A stretch of DNA of 11,938 bases from DASXTB01 sp036505615 (GCA_036505615.1 DASXTB010000114.1:1-11938); one strand, 5' to 3'; positions 1-7,560 are shown, numbered from the stretch's first letter. The notes: generated from the sequence alone by a model not told the origin. Made by a program: numbers and translations.

Positions 1-1
1 G

Positions 2-145
2 TATGCGTTGGGCCGTTTGCTTTCAGAGACCGGCAGGAAAGAAGAAGCAAACGTTCTTTTTGAGAAAGCGCTGGCCTTGAACGCGGAGAATCGGTCGGCA
101 AAGCCCGGCGAAATTAAGTTCAGGTCTTTCCGTCCGCGCAAATGA
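2..145 (+). CDS. TPR-repeat protein, C-terminal fragment
   Basis: The open frame enters from the left edge and gives 47 codons before a TGA at 143-145. The first 32 or so residues have the helix-turn-helix spacing of a tetratricopeptide repeat (YALGRLLSETGRKEEA, then LFEKALALNAEN), followed by a short basic tail ending FRPRK. TPR domains are protein-interaction scaffolds; the partner cannot be inferred from this fragment. The stop overlaps the next start in an ATGA junction, so the two genes are probably translationally coupled and in one operon. The start and most of the gene lie outside the window. The TPR assignment rests on one repeat, so it is likely but not certain. Confidence 0.68.
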   Translation, partial: YALGRLLSETGRKEEANVLFEKALALNAENRSAKPGEIKFRSFRPRK

Positions 146-1833
146 ACTCCCATCACCGCCGGCTAAGAAAATCATCTGTTCAGTCCTGTTTTGCGATAGT
201 GATGATGGTTGCCGTATTGGTGACAGCGGAAAATCAGACGATCCCAACTTTTTTCGACGCACACCAGCAAGCGGGCATAAACGTTCGTGTCGTCAGCGGC
301 GACGCGGAGAAGCGATTCCTGATCGAGTCGGTCGGTGGAGGAATCGGCGTCATTGACTACAACAATGACGGCTGGATGGATTTGTACGTGGTCAACGGAG
401 CGACTCTCGATGAGCTTCGCGCGGGAAAACGGAAAAACCACAACGTTCTCTATCGAAACAACGGCGACGGAACCTTCACCGACGTGACGGCGCAAGCGCG
501 AGTTGAAGGCGGCGAATATTGGGGAAAGGGCGTGCTCGTCTTCGACTACAACAATGACGGCTTTGACGACATTTACGTCTGCAACTTTGGCCCCAATATC
601 CTCTATCGAAACAATGGTGACGGAACTTTTACCGATGTCACCAAGCAAGCAGGTGTGGGCGATGCGCGCTGGTCATCCGCCGCGGCCGCGGCCGATTACG
701 ATGGCGACGGCTATCTCGACTTGTTTGTCGCCAATTATCTTGACTACGACATCAATCATCTGCCGGTGGAAGGGAAATTTTGCTCCTACAAGGGAATTCC
801 CGTCGCCTGCGGCCCGCGCGGATTGAAAGGAGCCGGCGACGCGTTGTATCACAATAACGGGGATGGAACCTTCACTGACGTTTCCGAGAAAGCCGGCGTG
901 GCCGACAAGAACGGCTACTACGGCTTGGGTGCGGTGTGGGGGGACTACAATAACGACGGACGTCCCGATCTTTACGTCGCCAACGACAGCACCCCGCACT
1001 ATCTTTACCGCAATGAGGGGAACGGCACTTTTACCGAGGTCGGCGTGCCGGCGGGCGTGGCGTTTAGCGAAGACGGACGCGAGCAGGCCGGGATGGGTGT
1101 CGATTTTGAAGACTATGATAACGACGGCTGGCTCGATATCGTAGTGACAAACTTCTCGGACGACTACAACACCATCTATCACAATTCCGGGAAGGGTTTT
1201 TTTACTGATGCCTCTGTGGACGCAGGTATTGCTGCCGACAGCCAGCGGGACCTCAGTTGGGGAGTGGGCTTTTTTGATTTTAACAACGACGGCTTCAAGG
1301 ATTTGTTCATCGCCAACGGGCACATTTACCCGCAGCTGGACCGATACGGGCTGAAGATTTCCTACCGGCAGCAAAACAAGCTTTACTTGAACGACGGGCA
1401 TGGGAAGTTTGTCAATGTCACGGGTCAGGCAGGATCCGGAATGCAGCCGCTTAAGTCCTATCGCGGCGCCGCGTTTGCCGATTTCAACAACGACGGGTAT
1501 ATTGACGTCGCCGTTGTTGCGCTGGACGACGCGCCATCGCTGCTGATTAATCAGGGGAAGCTCGGCAATCACTGGGTCGTGATCAAACTTGTAGGAACTC
1601 GCAGTAACCGTCGCGGCGTGGGTGCCAGGATTTCCGTGACCACCGAAGAGGGCAATCAGATCAGGGAAATCAAAGCCGGAGGAAGTTTCGCTTCGTCCAA
1701 CGATCCGCGCGCTCATTTCGGATTGGGTAAATCTAAGGTCATCCGGCAACTGCAGGTGAAGTGGCCGTCAGGTAGGATTACGATATTGAAGGATGTAGCG
1801 GCGGATAGAGTGGTTGAGATAAGAGAAGAGTGA
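142..1833 (+). CDS. CRTAC1 family protein: seven FG-GAP/VCBS repeats plus ASPIC/UnbV domain
   Basis: This is a 563-residue exported protein. Residues 1-30 form a Sec-type signal peptide: a basic n-region (HHRRLRK), a hydrophobic core (AIVMMVAVLV) and a likely cut after VTA. Seven Ca-binding-like D-[YF]-[ND]-x-DG motifs begin at residues 72, 135, 185, 268, 324, 379 and 447, as expected for a seven-bladed FG-GAP beta-propeller. The repeats also carry the recurring phrase NNGDGTFTDV. Cys214 and Cys223 flank a loop typical of the family and may form a disulfide. Residues 475-563 match an ASPIC/UnbV domain (GVGARISV, GGSFASSNDPRAHFGLG, WPSG). The fold suggests an extracytoplasmic adhesion, scaffold or carbohydrate-binding role; no enzyme activity is visible. 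The start overlaps the stop of the TPR gene. No strong ribosome binding site is seen, which fits translational coupling. Confidence 0.93.
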   Translation: MNSHHRRLRKSSVQSCFAIVMMVAVLVTAENQTIPTFFDAHQQAGINVRVVSGDAEKRFLIESVGGGIGVIDYNNDGWMDLYVVNGATLDELRAGKRKNHNVLYRNNGDGTFTDVTAQARVEGGEYWGKGVLVFDYNNDGFDDIYVCNFGPNILYRNNGDGTFTDVTKQAGVGDARWSSAAAAADYDGDGYLDLFVANYLDYDINHLPVEGKFCSYKGIPVACGPRGLKGAGDALYHNNGDGTFTDVSEKAGVADKNGYYGLGAVWGDYNNDGRPDLYVANDSTPHYLYRNEGNGTFTEVGVPAGVAFSEDGREQAGMGVDFEDYDNDGWLDIVVTNFSDDYNTIYHNSGKGFFTDASVDAGIAADSQRDLSWGVGFFDFNNDGFKDLFIANGHIYPQLDRYGLKISYRQQNKLYLNDGHGKFVNVTGQAGSGMQPLKSYRGAAFADFNNDGYIDVAVVALDDAPSLLINQGKLGNHWVVIKLVGTRSNRRGVGARISVTTEEGNQIREIKAGGSFASSNDPRAHFGLGKSKVIRQLQVKWPSGRITILKDVAADRVVEIREE

Positions 1834-1850
1834 ATACTGAAAAGAGAGGC

Positions 1851-1868
1851 CACGAATTACACGAATTA
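1851..1868 (+). repeat. Two tandem copies of a 9-base unit (CACGAATTA)
   Basis: CACGAATTA occurs twice in tandem at 1851-1859 and 1860-1868, followed by ACACCC, between the CRTAC1 stop and the MOSC ATG at 1875. If the upstream GTG at 1830 were used as a start, this repeat would be translated as part of a HELHELT tail with no counterpart in MOSC proteins. That argues the repeat is a leader sequence rather than coding. Confidence 0.6.
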
Positions 1869-1874
1869 ACACCC

Positions 1875-2363
1875 ATGAAGGGCACAATCGAACAAATAAA
1901 CGTCAAGTCGGAGAAAAGCGGAGAGCGCGGCCTTCCCAAGTTCTCTGTGGCTGCAAGTCTTGTGACTTCCGTTGGACTTCAAGACGACTTCAACCGCTGG
2001 CGGCACGAAAAAGACCACGATAATCGAGATCAAGCCGTGCTGCTGATTCCACGCGAAATGATTGAGCAACTGAACCGGGAAGGATGGCCAATCCGTCCCG
2101 GGGATCTGGGAGAGAATTTCCTCACCGCGGGAATGGAGTACAATGCGTTCGCGGTGGGAAAGAGATTTCGGCTTGGCGCCGCGGTAGAAATTGAAATCTC
2201 CAAACCGTGCCAGCCGTGCAACAATCTTTATCTTCTCCCCTATGTCGGCCAAGACAAGGGTCCTAGCTTTCTTGGGGCCCTGCGAGACCGGCGAGGCTGG
2301 TTTGCGCGAGTTTTGAAGGAAGGGCGGGTGAAGGTTGGAGACTCCATCGCGGAAAGTGAGTGA
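1875..2363 (+). CDS. MOSC domain-containing protein
   Basis: The product is 162 residues and consists of one MOSC (molybdenum cofactor sulfurase C-terminal) domain. The diagnostic segments are GDLGENFLTAG at about residues 76-86, the basic stretch GKRFRLG at about 95-101, and KPCQPC with cysteines at 112 and 115, where the family has its conserved Cys. A DQAVLLIPREMIEQL segment precedes them, as in YiiM/YuaD-like stand-alone MOSC proteins. These are thought to bind Moco or transfer sulfur to it; the substrate here is unknown. I start it at ATG 1875 because MKGTIEQINVKSEKSG matches the usual domain N-terminus. The GTG at 1830 (GTGA overlap with the CRTAC1 stop) adds 15 repeat-derived residues. 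Neither start has a good Shine-Dalgarno. No Moco gene is nearby, so function from context is unclear. Confidence 0.88.
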   Translation: MKGTIEQINVKSEKSGERGLPKFSVAASLVTSVGLQDDFNRWRHEKDHDNRDQAVLLIPREMIEQLNREGWPIRPGDLGENFLTAGMEYNAFAVGKRFRLGAAVEIEISKPCQPCNNLYLLPYVGQDKGPSFLGALRDRRGWFARVLKEGRVKVGDSIAESE

Positions 2364-2464
2364 GCTGTTACCGCTCTCAGCAGAGGGAGAAAAAATCTGA
2401 GCCGAAGCCTGGGTTATTCATGGCGAACGCTGTTCCAATGACTTGGTCGAGACATAAAGCCGTC

Positions 2465-2559
2465 TACGTCCACGACCACGATCACGTCCACGACCACGTT
2501 TACGTCGACGTCCACGATGACGCGAACGTGGGCGTGAACGTTGCGTGAACGTGAACGTA
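2465..2559 (+). repeat. Hexamer tandem repeat (NACGNN) between convergent genes
   Basis: About sixteen six-base units in register share a central ACG (CACGAC, CACGAT, CACGTC and so on), turning into AACGTG/GGCGTG units after about 2519. One unit (2543-2547) is a base short. The first half is CACGNN-rich and the second half GTG-rich, so the two halves are partly complementary and could fold back. The array lies between the MOSC stop at 2363 and the lldP stop at 2564, ending four bases from the latter. No U-tract terminator is visible at 2364-2563, so the array is the only structured element there. A related array sits at 11415-11462. Confidence 0.8.
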
Positions 2560-2563
2560 GCCG

Positions 2564-4414
2564 TTATCGCGCCGCTGGGATCATCCAGGGAAACACGTAG
2601 GCCTGCAGTAGAACAATCAGGCCCATGATGCAGGCCAGCGCTATGGAATGCCAAAACACGAAGCGGAGAATGGCGCCCTCGTGGCCGCTCTGGTTGGTTG
2701 CCGCGGTGCTGACGACGATACTTTGCGCATCAACCATTTTCCCCATCACCCCGCCTGTACTGTTGGCAGTGGTAATCAAGATCGGGTTTAGGCCCAGCTG
2801 TTGAGCGGTGATTTTTTGCAGACTTCCAAAGAGAACATTGCTGGATGTATCCGAACCGGTGAGCGCCACTCCGAGCCAGCCGAGCAAAGCGGCAAAAAAC
2901 GGGTAGACCGCGCCGGTTCTGGTGAAGGCCAGTCCTAGAGTGGCGTCGGTGCCGCCGTAGCGTGTGACGTAGCCGAGCGCCAGCATGCACGCTATAGTCA
3001 GCAGCGGCCAGCGCATGCGCCTCAATGTCTTCCCCGCTACGCTCAGAAAAACGTGCGCCGGAATCCGTAGATAGAGCGCCGTCAGCAGCGCCGCCATCAG
3101 AATCCCGGTGCCCGTGGCGCTTAACCAGTTGAAAATATAAACGGCGCCCTCGGCGTTTTTTGCTCGATAGGCAGCTTCCGTTATTCGTGACCGGTCGATT
3201 CTGGCTGGAACGACAGGGAACTCTCGGTACACCATCTTGTGAAGCCAGGGAACTCTTATCTCGGGGCTCGTGATGGGATTATTCGGACCCGGTTTGCCGG
3301 TAGTTTTGTAGACGCGGTAACCGGAGCTGCCTCCGTTCAAGAATGCCTTCACTGGAGGAAGACCCCACAGGAATACAAAAAAGCTGAGAAAAGCCCATGG
3401 CGCCCACGCGCGCAGGATCTGAGCGCGCGTGTATGGAAGCGGAGGGCTGTAGTGGTGCTGGTTATCTGCTGACCTGCTGACTTGCCGACCCGCTGACTGG
3501 GTGACCTTCTGACCCGCTGACTCCTTAAGCGGCTGATCTTCCGACTGGCTGACTTGTTGCCCTGCTGGCCCGCTGGCTTGTTGTGAGAAATCCCATTTGT
3601 CTTTGGGTTTCCACCGCGCGGCAAACAGAGCTGTCAGCCCCAGACTGATCAGACCTCCGGCAATATCGACCAACTCGGGCCCCACATAATTACTCCAAAG
3701 AAACTGGACGATTGCGAAGCTGCCTCCGCTGACCAAAACGAGGGGCCACACGCCCCGCAGACCTTTCCATCCGCTCATGGCCGTCACCAGCCAGATGGTG
3801 ACAATCAGCGACACAAACGGGAGCTGGCGTCCTGCCATTTGCCCGAGGACTAGAGGATCCTGTTGAGTCACGTTGGCCAGCGTCAGAATAGGCGTTCCGA
3901 TGGCGCCGAAGGCGACCGGAGCGGTATTGGCAATCAAACAGAGGCCGGCCGCGTAGAGAGGCGGAAATCCAAGACCCATCAACAAAGCGGCGCAAATAGC
4001 TACGGGTGTGCCGAATCCGGCGGCGCCTTCAAGGAAGGCGCCGAAACTATAGCCGATCAGGAGCACCTGAACCCGCCGGTCAGGAGAAAGAGCGGCGACT
4101 GAATTCTTGACTACTTCGAACTGGCCGGTCTCCACAGCAAGGCTGTAAAGAAAGACAGCCGCCAAGACGATCCATCCGATGGGAAGCAGGCCGAACGCTG
4201 TTCCATAAAGCGCCGATGCAAGCGCATCGCTTGCAGGCATGCCATAGAAGAAGATGGAAACCAGAAGCGCTGTCGACAATCCGGATAGCGCGGCCCACTG
4301 TGCGGGAATCTCAAAGATGCCGAGCATTATAAACAACACAACTATGGGCAGGGCTGCCAGCACGGTCGAAAGCAAAGCATTGTGCACCGGGTCATAAACC
4401 TGTATCCACTCCAT
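2564..4414 (-). CDS. lldP: L-lactate permease, LldP/LctP family
   Basis: This is a 616-residue polytopic inner-membrane protein that imports L-lactate (the family also takes D-lactate or glycolate), usually by proton symport. Family hallmarks are FGAFLEGAAGFGTPVAI at residues 124-140, ANTAPVAFGAIGTPI at 162-176, LSATGTGILMAALL at 431-444, GWLGVALTGSDTSSNVLFGSLQ at 512-533 and NSTGGVMGKM at 551-560, ending in LQAYVFPWMIP. It aligns along its length with what I recall of E. coli LldP (about 550 residues). The ATG at 4414 is chosen because GAGAGG lies nine bases upstream and MEWIQVYDP is the family's typical N-terminus; a TTG at 4459 adds 15 unsupported residues. The extra length is largely a 40-residue Gln/Ser-rich loop at 278-317, encoded by an 8-base repeat. 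No lactate dehydrogenase gene is adjacent. Confidence 0.95.
   Translation of the reverse strand: MEWIQVYDPVHNALLSTVLAALPIVVLFIMLGIFEIPAQWAALSGLSTALLVSIFFYGMPASDALASALYGTAFGLLPIGWIVLAAVFLYSLAVETGQFEVVKNSVAALSPDRRVQVLLIGYSFGAFLEGAAGFGTPVAICAALLMGLGFPPLYAAGLCLIANTAPVAFGAIGTPILTLANVTQQDPLVLGQMAGRQLPFVSLIVTIWLVTAMSGWKGLRGVWPLVLVSGGSFAIVQFLWSNYVGPELVDIAGGLISLGLTALFAARWKPKDKWDFSQQASGPAGQQVSQSEDQPLKESAGQKVTQSAGRQVSRSADNQHHYSPPLPYTRAQILRAWAPWAFLSFFVFLWGLPPVKAFLNGGSSGYRVYKTTGKPGPNNPITSPEIRVPWLHKMVYREFPVVPARIDRSRITEAAYRAKNAEGAVYIFNWLSATGTGILMAALLTALYLRIPAHVFLSVAGKTLRRMRWPLLTIACMLALGYVTRYGGTDATLGLAFTRTGAVYPFFAALLGWLGVALTGSDTSSNVLFGSLQKITAQQLGLNPILITTANSTGGVMGKMVDAQSIVVSTAATNQSGHEGAILRFVFWHSIALACIMGLIVLLQAYVFPWMIPAAR
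3465..3584 (-). repeat. Octamer tandem repeat inside lldP
   Basis: Fifteen consecutive 8-base units, on the plus strand of the form CYBSCTGA (CCTGCTGA, CTTGCCGA, CCCGCTGA and so on), run without change of register for 120 bases. Because 120 is divisible by both 8 and 3, the reading frame is kept. The encoded stretch is low-complexity (GQQVSQS, GQKVTQS, GRQVSRS). It falls in a hydrophilic loop between a membrane segment ending FAARWKPKDKW and the one starting AWAPWAFLSFF. It looks like an intergenic-type repeat that expanded or inserted in a tolerant loop. Confidence 0.82.
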
Positions 4415-4423
4415 CGCTGTTTG

Positions 4424-4429
4424 CCTCTC
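4424..4429 (-). promoter_or_regulatory. Ribosome binding site of lldP
   Basis: On the minus strand GAGAGG lies nine bases before the ATG at 4414. It decides the start over the upstream TTG at 4459. Confidence 0.65.
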
Positions 4430-4532
4430 GTCTTTTGGGAGTATGTACACGAAAGACAACCGCTCCGTCTACCTCATTCCATGCGGCAGAATCCGATGCA
4501 GCCTCTTTTGAGGATGCCCTGATAAAGATAAG

Positions 4533-4623
4533 AATGGGACACGGAAAACGCGGAAAACACGGAGTAGCTGAGATTCAGTTTCCTATCTGTTATCCGTGTC
4601 TTCAGTGGCTTCCGTGTCCCATT
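4533..4623. repeat. Inverted-repeat element with 30-base arms
   Basis: The arms at 4533-4562 and 4594-4623 are reverse complements at 25 of 30 positions, with the outer 14 bases (AATGGGACACGGAA) perfect and a 31-base loop. Within each arm an ACGGAAAA-like motif recurs with a period of about 9 bases. The element lies in the divergent spacer between lldP and the M28 peptidase gene. It carries no open reading frame and has no obvious target-site duplication. It resembles a small palindromic repeat (REP- or MITE-like). Confidence 0.78.
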
Positions 4624-4646
4624 ATTTGTCTCTAGCCAAGATCGTG

Positions 4647-4676
4647 GTTGAAATTGCGTGAAATCCGTTGAAATTA
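4647..4676 (+). repeat. Three tandem 10-base units (GTTGAAATTR-like)
   Basis: GTTGAAATTG, CGTGAAATCC and GTTGAAATTA follow one another at 4647-4656, 4657-4666 and 4667-4676. They lie directly beyond the inverted-repeat element, in the lldP/M28 spacer. No function is evident. Confidence 0.55.
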
Positions 4677-4710
4677 AGGCCGGCGCAAATTAGGCTTCGC
4701 TTGGAAGTAC

Positions 4711-4745
4711 GAATGGCGAATTTAGAATGCCGAATGCTGAAGCGG
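4711..4745 (+). repeat. Heptamer repeat, GAATNNN units
   Basis: Five units in seven-base register (GAATGGC, GAATTTA, GAATGCC, GAATGCT, GAAGCGG) occur in the spacer upstream of the M28 peptidase gene. Period and degeneracy match the other heptamer arrays in the window, but the core sequence is different. Confidence 0.6.
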
Positions 4746-4791
4746 GATCAGATGACGAAAGTAAAAAAGGCTGGAGCTGAAAGCTGACACC

Positions 4792-4839
4792 CGACTTGCG
4801 ACCTGCGACGTGCGACCTGCGACTTGAGAATTCGACCTG
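4792..4839 (+). repeat. Heptamer repeat, CGACNTG units
   Basis: Five perfect-register units (CGACTTG, CGACCTG, CGACGTG, CGACCTG, CGACTTG) run from 4792 to 4826. After a six-base break there is one more CGACCTG at 4833-4839. The array ends only 13 bases before the Shine-Dalgarno of the M28 peptidase gene, so it is probably in the 5' untranslated leader or overlaps its promoter. Confidence 0.75.
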
Positions 4840-4851
4840 TGACTTCTTTTT

Positions 4852-4858
4852 AGAGGAG
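4852..4858 (+). promoter_or_regulatory. Ribosome binding site of the M28 peptidase gene
   Basis: AGAGGAG lies eight bases before the ATG at 4867 and fixes the start. No convincing -35/-10 pair can be picked out of the repeat-rich leader. Confidence 0.75.
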
Positions 4859-4866
4859 ATGCGGAC

Positions 4867-6594
4867 ATGAAGAAGTTTTCGATTTTGATTTTTGTTATAG
4901 CTATCGCGACTCTGGTGCCCGGCTGTGCCAGAAAGGAAACTTCCCAAGAGCCGGCTAAAACGCCCGTTGCCTCTGTAGAAATCTCCCAGGACCTGAAGCC
5001 CGCCCAAGAGAGCATCGCCGCCCCAGGCCTGCTCAGGCACATTGGAGTATTGGCTTCGGATGAATTCGAAGGACGGGCGCCAGGAACCAAGGGAGAAGAG
5101 CTGGCGGTGAATTACCTCACCGACCAATTCAAGAAATTAGGTCTGCAGCCCGGAAACCCCGATGGCACCTACATTCAAAAAGTTCCGCTGGTAGGTTTTA
5201 GAGCTACGCCCAAGGCTTTCTTTGTCGCAGGCAAAAAGAAGATGGATCTGAAATTCACCGAGCAGTACGTGGCCGTTTCGCGGCGATTCGTCCCCGAAGT
5301 GAAGGTAGATAATTCAGACCTTGTCTTTGTCGGCTACGGCGTGGTTGCTCCCGAATACGGATGGGACGATTACAAGGACGTTGACGTCAAAGGCAAAACG
5401 ATCGTAATGCTGATCAATGATCCTCCCGTTCCCGATCCCAAGGATCCTTCAAAGCTGGATGAGAACTTATTCCGAGGAAAGGCGATGACCTACTACGGCC
5501 GCTGGACGTACAAATATGAGATTGCGTCGGAAAAGGGAGCCGCCGCCGCGATCATCGTTCACGAGCAGGGCCCGGCAGGCTACCCCTACAAGGTCGTCGC
5601 GGATAGCTGGGGGCGCGAGAACTTTGACATTCAGAACCCGGACAAGAACATGGGCCGTGTGGCCGTAGAATCATGGATCAATTTGGAAACGGCAAAGGAA
5701 CTGTTCAGCATGGCCGGGCAGGACTTCGATGCTCTCAAGAGGGCGGCAGTCAGCAAAGAGTTCAAGCCGGTCCCGCTTAACGCCAAAGTCACGTTCGACA
5801 TCAAAAATGCGCTGCGCCAGATCCAATCCCGCAATGTTATAGCGAAACTGGAAGGCTCCGATCCCAAAATGAAAAATGAATACGTCATATACACAGCTCA
5901 CTGGGACCACCTCGGTAAGGACCCCAAGAAGAAGGGCGACCAGATTTACAACGGCGCTATCGATAATGCGTCAGGAACGGCCGGACTTCTGGAAATCGCA
6001 GAAGCATTTACGAAACTGAAGACTGCTCCCAAGCGTTCCGTGCTCTTTCTTTCTGTTACCGCCGAAGAGAAAGGTTTGTTAGGATCGAAGTATTACGCCG
6101 AGAACCCTCTCTATCCGCTTTCCAAGACGGCCGCCAACATCAACATGGACGGATTGAATCAGTGGGGTCGCACGAGAGATATCATCCTCATCGGTCTCGG
6201 GAATTCGACGCTGGACGATGTAGTCCGCGATGTAGCACGGTCGCAGGGAAGAGAGGTCAAACCTGACGCAGAACCGGAAAAAGGATTATTTTACCGCTCC
6301 GATCATTTCGAGTTTGCCAAGCAGGGCGTACCCGCTTTGGACCCTGAGGCCGGGATCGACTACATTGGAAAACCACCCGGATATGGCAAGCAGAAACGGG
6401 ACGAGTACACAGTGAATGATTACCACAACGTCACTGATGAAATTAAGCCGGACTGGGATCTGTCGGGCGCAGTAGAGGATCTGCGGCTGCTGTTTGAGGT
6501 GGGCTACCGCGTGGCCAACGACCCACGACTGCCCGAGTGGAAGCCCGGAACCGAGTTTAAAGCTAAACGAGAAGCGACCCTAAAGACTGCATGA
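4867..6594 (+). CDS. M28 family metallopeptidase lipoprotein (aminopeptidase-like, with PA domain)
   Basis: This is a 575-residue zinc peptidase expected to remove N-terminal residues from peptides outside the cytoplasm. Residues 1-20 are a signal peptide ending LVPGC, so Cys20 is a probable lipidation site, although Pro at -2 is off the lipobox consensus. A helical region (LLRHIGVLASDEFEGRAPGT, 55-74) is the usual lead-in of M28 proteins. Residues about 150-260 form a PA-type insert (FVGYGVVAPEYGWDDY, GKTIVMLINDPP). The catalytic M28 domain follows, with the dinuclear metal ligands and base visible: His345 in AHWDHLG, Asp366 in GAIDNASG, Glu400-Glu401 in TAEEKGLLGS, Asp428 in NMDGL, His520 in DYHNVTDE. 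All key residues are present, so it should be active. An ABC ATPase gene starts 27 bases after the stop. Confidence 0.93.
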   Translation: MKKFSILIFVIAIATLVPGCARKETSQEPAKTPVASVEISQDLKPAQESIAAPGLLRHIGVLASDEFEGRAPGTKGEELAVNYLTDQFKKLGLQPGNPDGTYIQKVPLVGFRATPKAFFVAGKKKMDLKFTEQYVAVSRRFVPEVKVDNSDLVFVGYGVVAPEYGWDDYKDVDVKGKTIVMLINDPPVPDPKDPSKLDENLFRGKAMTYYGRWTYKYEIASEKGAAAAIIVHEQGPAGYPYKVVADSWGRENFDIQNPDKNMGRVAVESWINLETAKELFSMAGQDFDALKRAAVSKEFKPVPLNAKVTFDIKNALRQIQSRNVIAKLEGSDPKMKNEYVIYTAHWDHLGKDPKKKGDQIYNGAIDNASGTAGLLEIAEAFTKLKTAPKRSVLFLSVTAEEKGLLGSKYYAENPLYPLSKTAANINMDGLNQWGRTRDIILIGLGNSTLDDVVRDVARSQGREVKPDAEPEKGLFYRSDHFEFAKQGVPALDPEAGIDYIGKPPGYGKQKRDEYTVNDYHNVTDEIKPDWDLSGAVEDLRLLFEVGYRVANDPRLPEWKPGTEFKAKREATLKTA

Positions 6595-6621
6595 AATATA
6601 AGGCTGGCCTGGGCCGCACGC

Positions 6622-7560
6622 ATGATCTCCTGTCATAAACTGTCGCGCCTGTTCAACTCGGTTACCGCTGTCGAAGACCTTTCCTTCGAAATCCCGGAAG
6701 GAAAACTATTTGCACTTTTGGGTCCGAACGGCGCCGGAAAAACTACCACTATTCGTCTCCTCTTGGGCCTGATTGCTCCGACTTCAGGCGGCGCGCGGGT
6801 TGCTGGTTATGAGTTGGGACATGACAAGCGCGCCAACAGCTCTATTCGTGCCGTCTGTGGCCTGCTGACTGAATCGCCGGGCTTCTACGAAAGGATGTCT
6901 GCCTGGGACAATCTGTTGTTTTTTGCCCGGCTCTACGGAATTCCTGAATCGCAAATCGGCGGCCGGGTGGAGCGCTATCTTCGCTTCATGGAGCTCTGGG
7001 ATCGACGTGCCGACCCGGTGGGAACGTTCTCAAGAGGAATGAAGCAGAAGCTGGCGGTCATACGGGCAATCTTCCATGAACCTAAGGTAATTTTCATGGA
7101 TGAGCCGACCGCGGGGCTGGATCCGGAAGCTTCCGTGACGGTCCGAGAAATGATCCTGAAGTTGAAAGCCCAAGGGCGAACGATAGTAGTGTGCACTCAC
7201 AATCTTGACGAGGCTCAGAGACTTGCTGATCTTGTGGGAATATTGAAACAGCGGCTGCTGGTTTGCGACACACTGGCCGGTCTTCAATCCGGGTCGGGAG
7301 GAAGCGCGCGCGTGGAAATCGAGCTGCGCGACGCGCTGCCCCGGCACCGGCAGATCATTCGGGCCATCTCCGCTGTCAAGAGTGTGGAATGCGCGACAAA
7401 CACGATGCTGGCTGACGTGGTTCATCCCAGAGAGAACGTACCCCAGATTGTAAGGGCGCTGGTCAATAGCGGGGCCGAAATCATTAAAGTCCACGCACAG
7501 ACTGATAGCCTGGAAACTATCTACCTGCGCTGCATTCACGGAGGCAGTGTTCAGAGGTGA
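6622..7560 (+). CDS. ABC-2 type transporter ATP-binding protein
   Basis: The 312-residue product is the cytoplasmic ATPase of an ABC-2 (NatA/CcmA-like) exporter. Motifs in order: Walker A GPNGAGKTT at residues 34-42; a Q-loop region LLTESPGFYERMS at 81-94, where the usual Gln position appears to be Glu; the signature as TFSRGMKQK at 135-143 (in place of LSGGQ, common in this subfamily); Walker B VIFMDE at 156-161 followed by the D-loop GLDPEA; and H-loop His193 in CTHNLDEAQ. Residues from about 225 on form the C-terminal regulatory extension of this family. The ATG at 6622 has no clear Shine-Dalgarno. It overlaps the permease gene by GTGA, so the two make one transporter. The substrate cannot be read from the sequence. 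Confidence 0.94.
   Translation: MISCHKLSRLFNSVTAVEDLSFEIPEGKLFALLGPNGAGKTTTIRLLLGLIAPTSGGARVAGYELGHDKRANSSIRAVCGLLTESPGFYERMSAWDNLLFFARLYGIPESQIGGRVERYLRFMELWDRRADPVGTFSRGMKQKLAVIRAIFHEPKVIFMDEPTAGLDPEASVTVREMILKLKAQGRTIVVCTHNLDEAQRLADLVGILKQRLLVCDTLAGLQSGSGGSARVEIELRDALPRHRQIIRAISAVKSVECATNTMLADVVHPRENVPQIVRALVNSGAEIIKVHAQTDSLETIYLRCIHGGSVQR

Noticed and set aside
673..1749. 358-residue minus-strand open frame opposite the CRTAC1 gene
   Set aside because: It is antisense to the repeated DYNNDG codons, has a monotonous Val/Ile-rich composition and matches no family I recognise. The plus frame has clear domains.
1830..1874. GTG start extending the MOSC protein by 15 residues
   Set aside because: The extension is encoded by a tandem CACGAATTA repeat (HELHEL) and precedes the normal domain start at ATG 1875.
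2364..2400. Rho-independent terminator after the MOSC gene
   Set aside because: Only a 4-base stem (CTCT/AGAG) with no U-tract.
2360..2548. 62-residue plus-strand frame rich in His, Asp and Val
   Set aside because: Its second half is only a translation of the hexamer repeat; no ribosome binding site or recognisable domain.
4415..4459. TTG start extending LldP by 15 residues
   Set aside because: The ATG at 4414 has a good Shine-Dalgarno and matches the family N-terminus.
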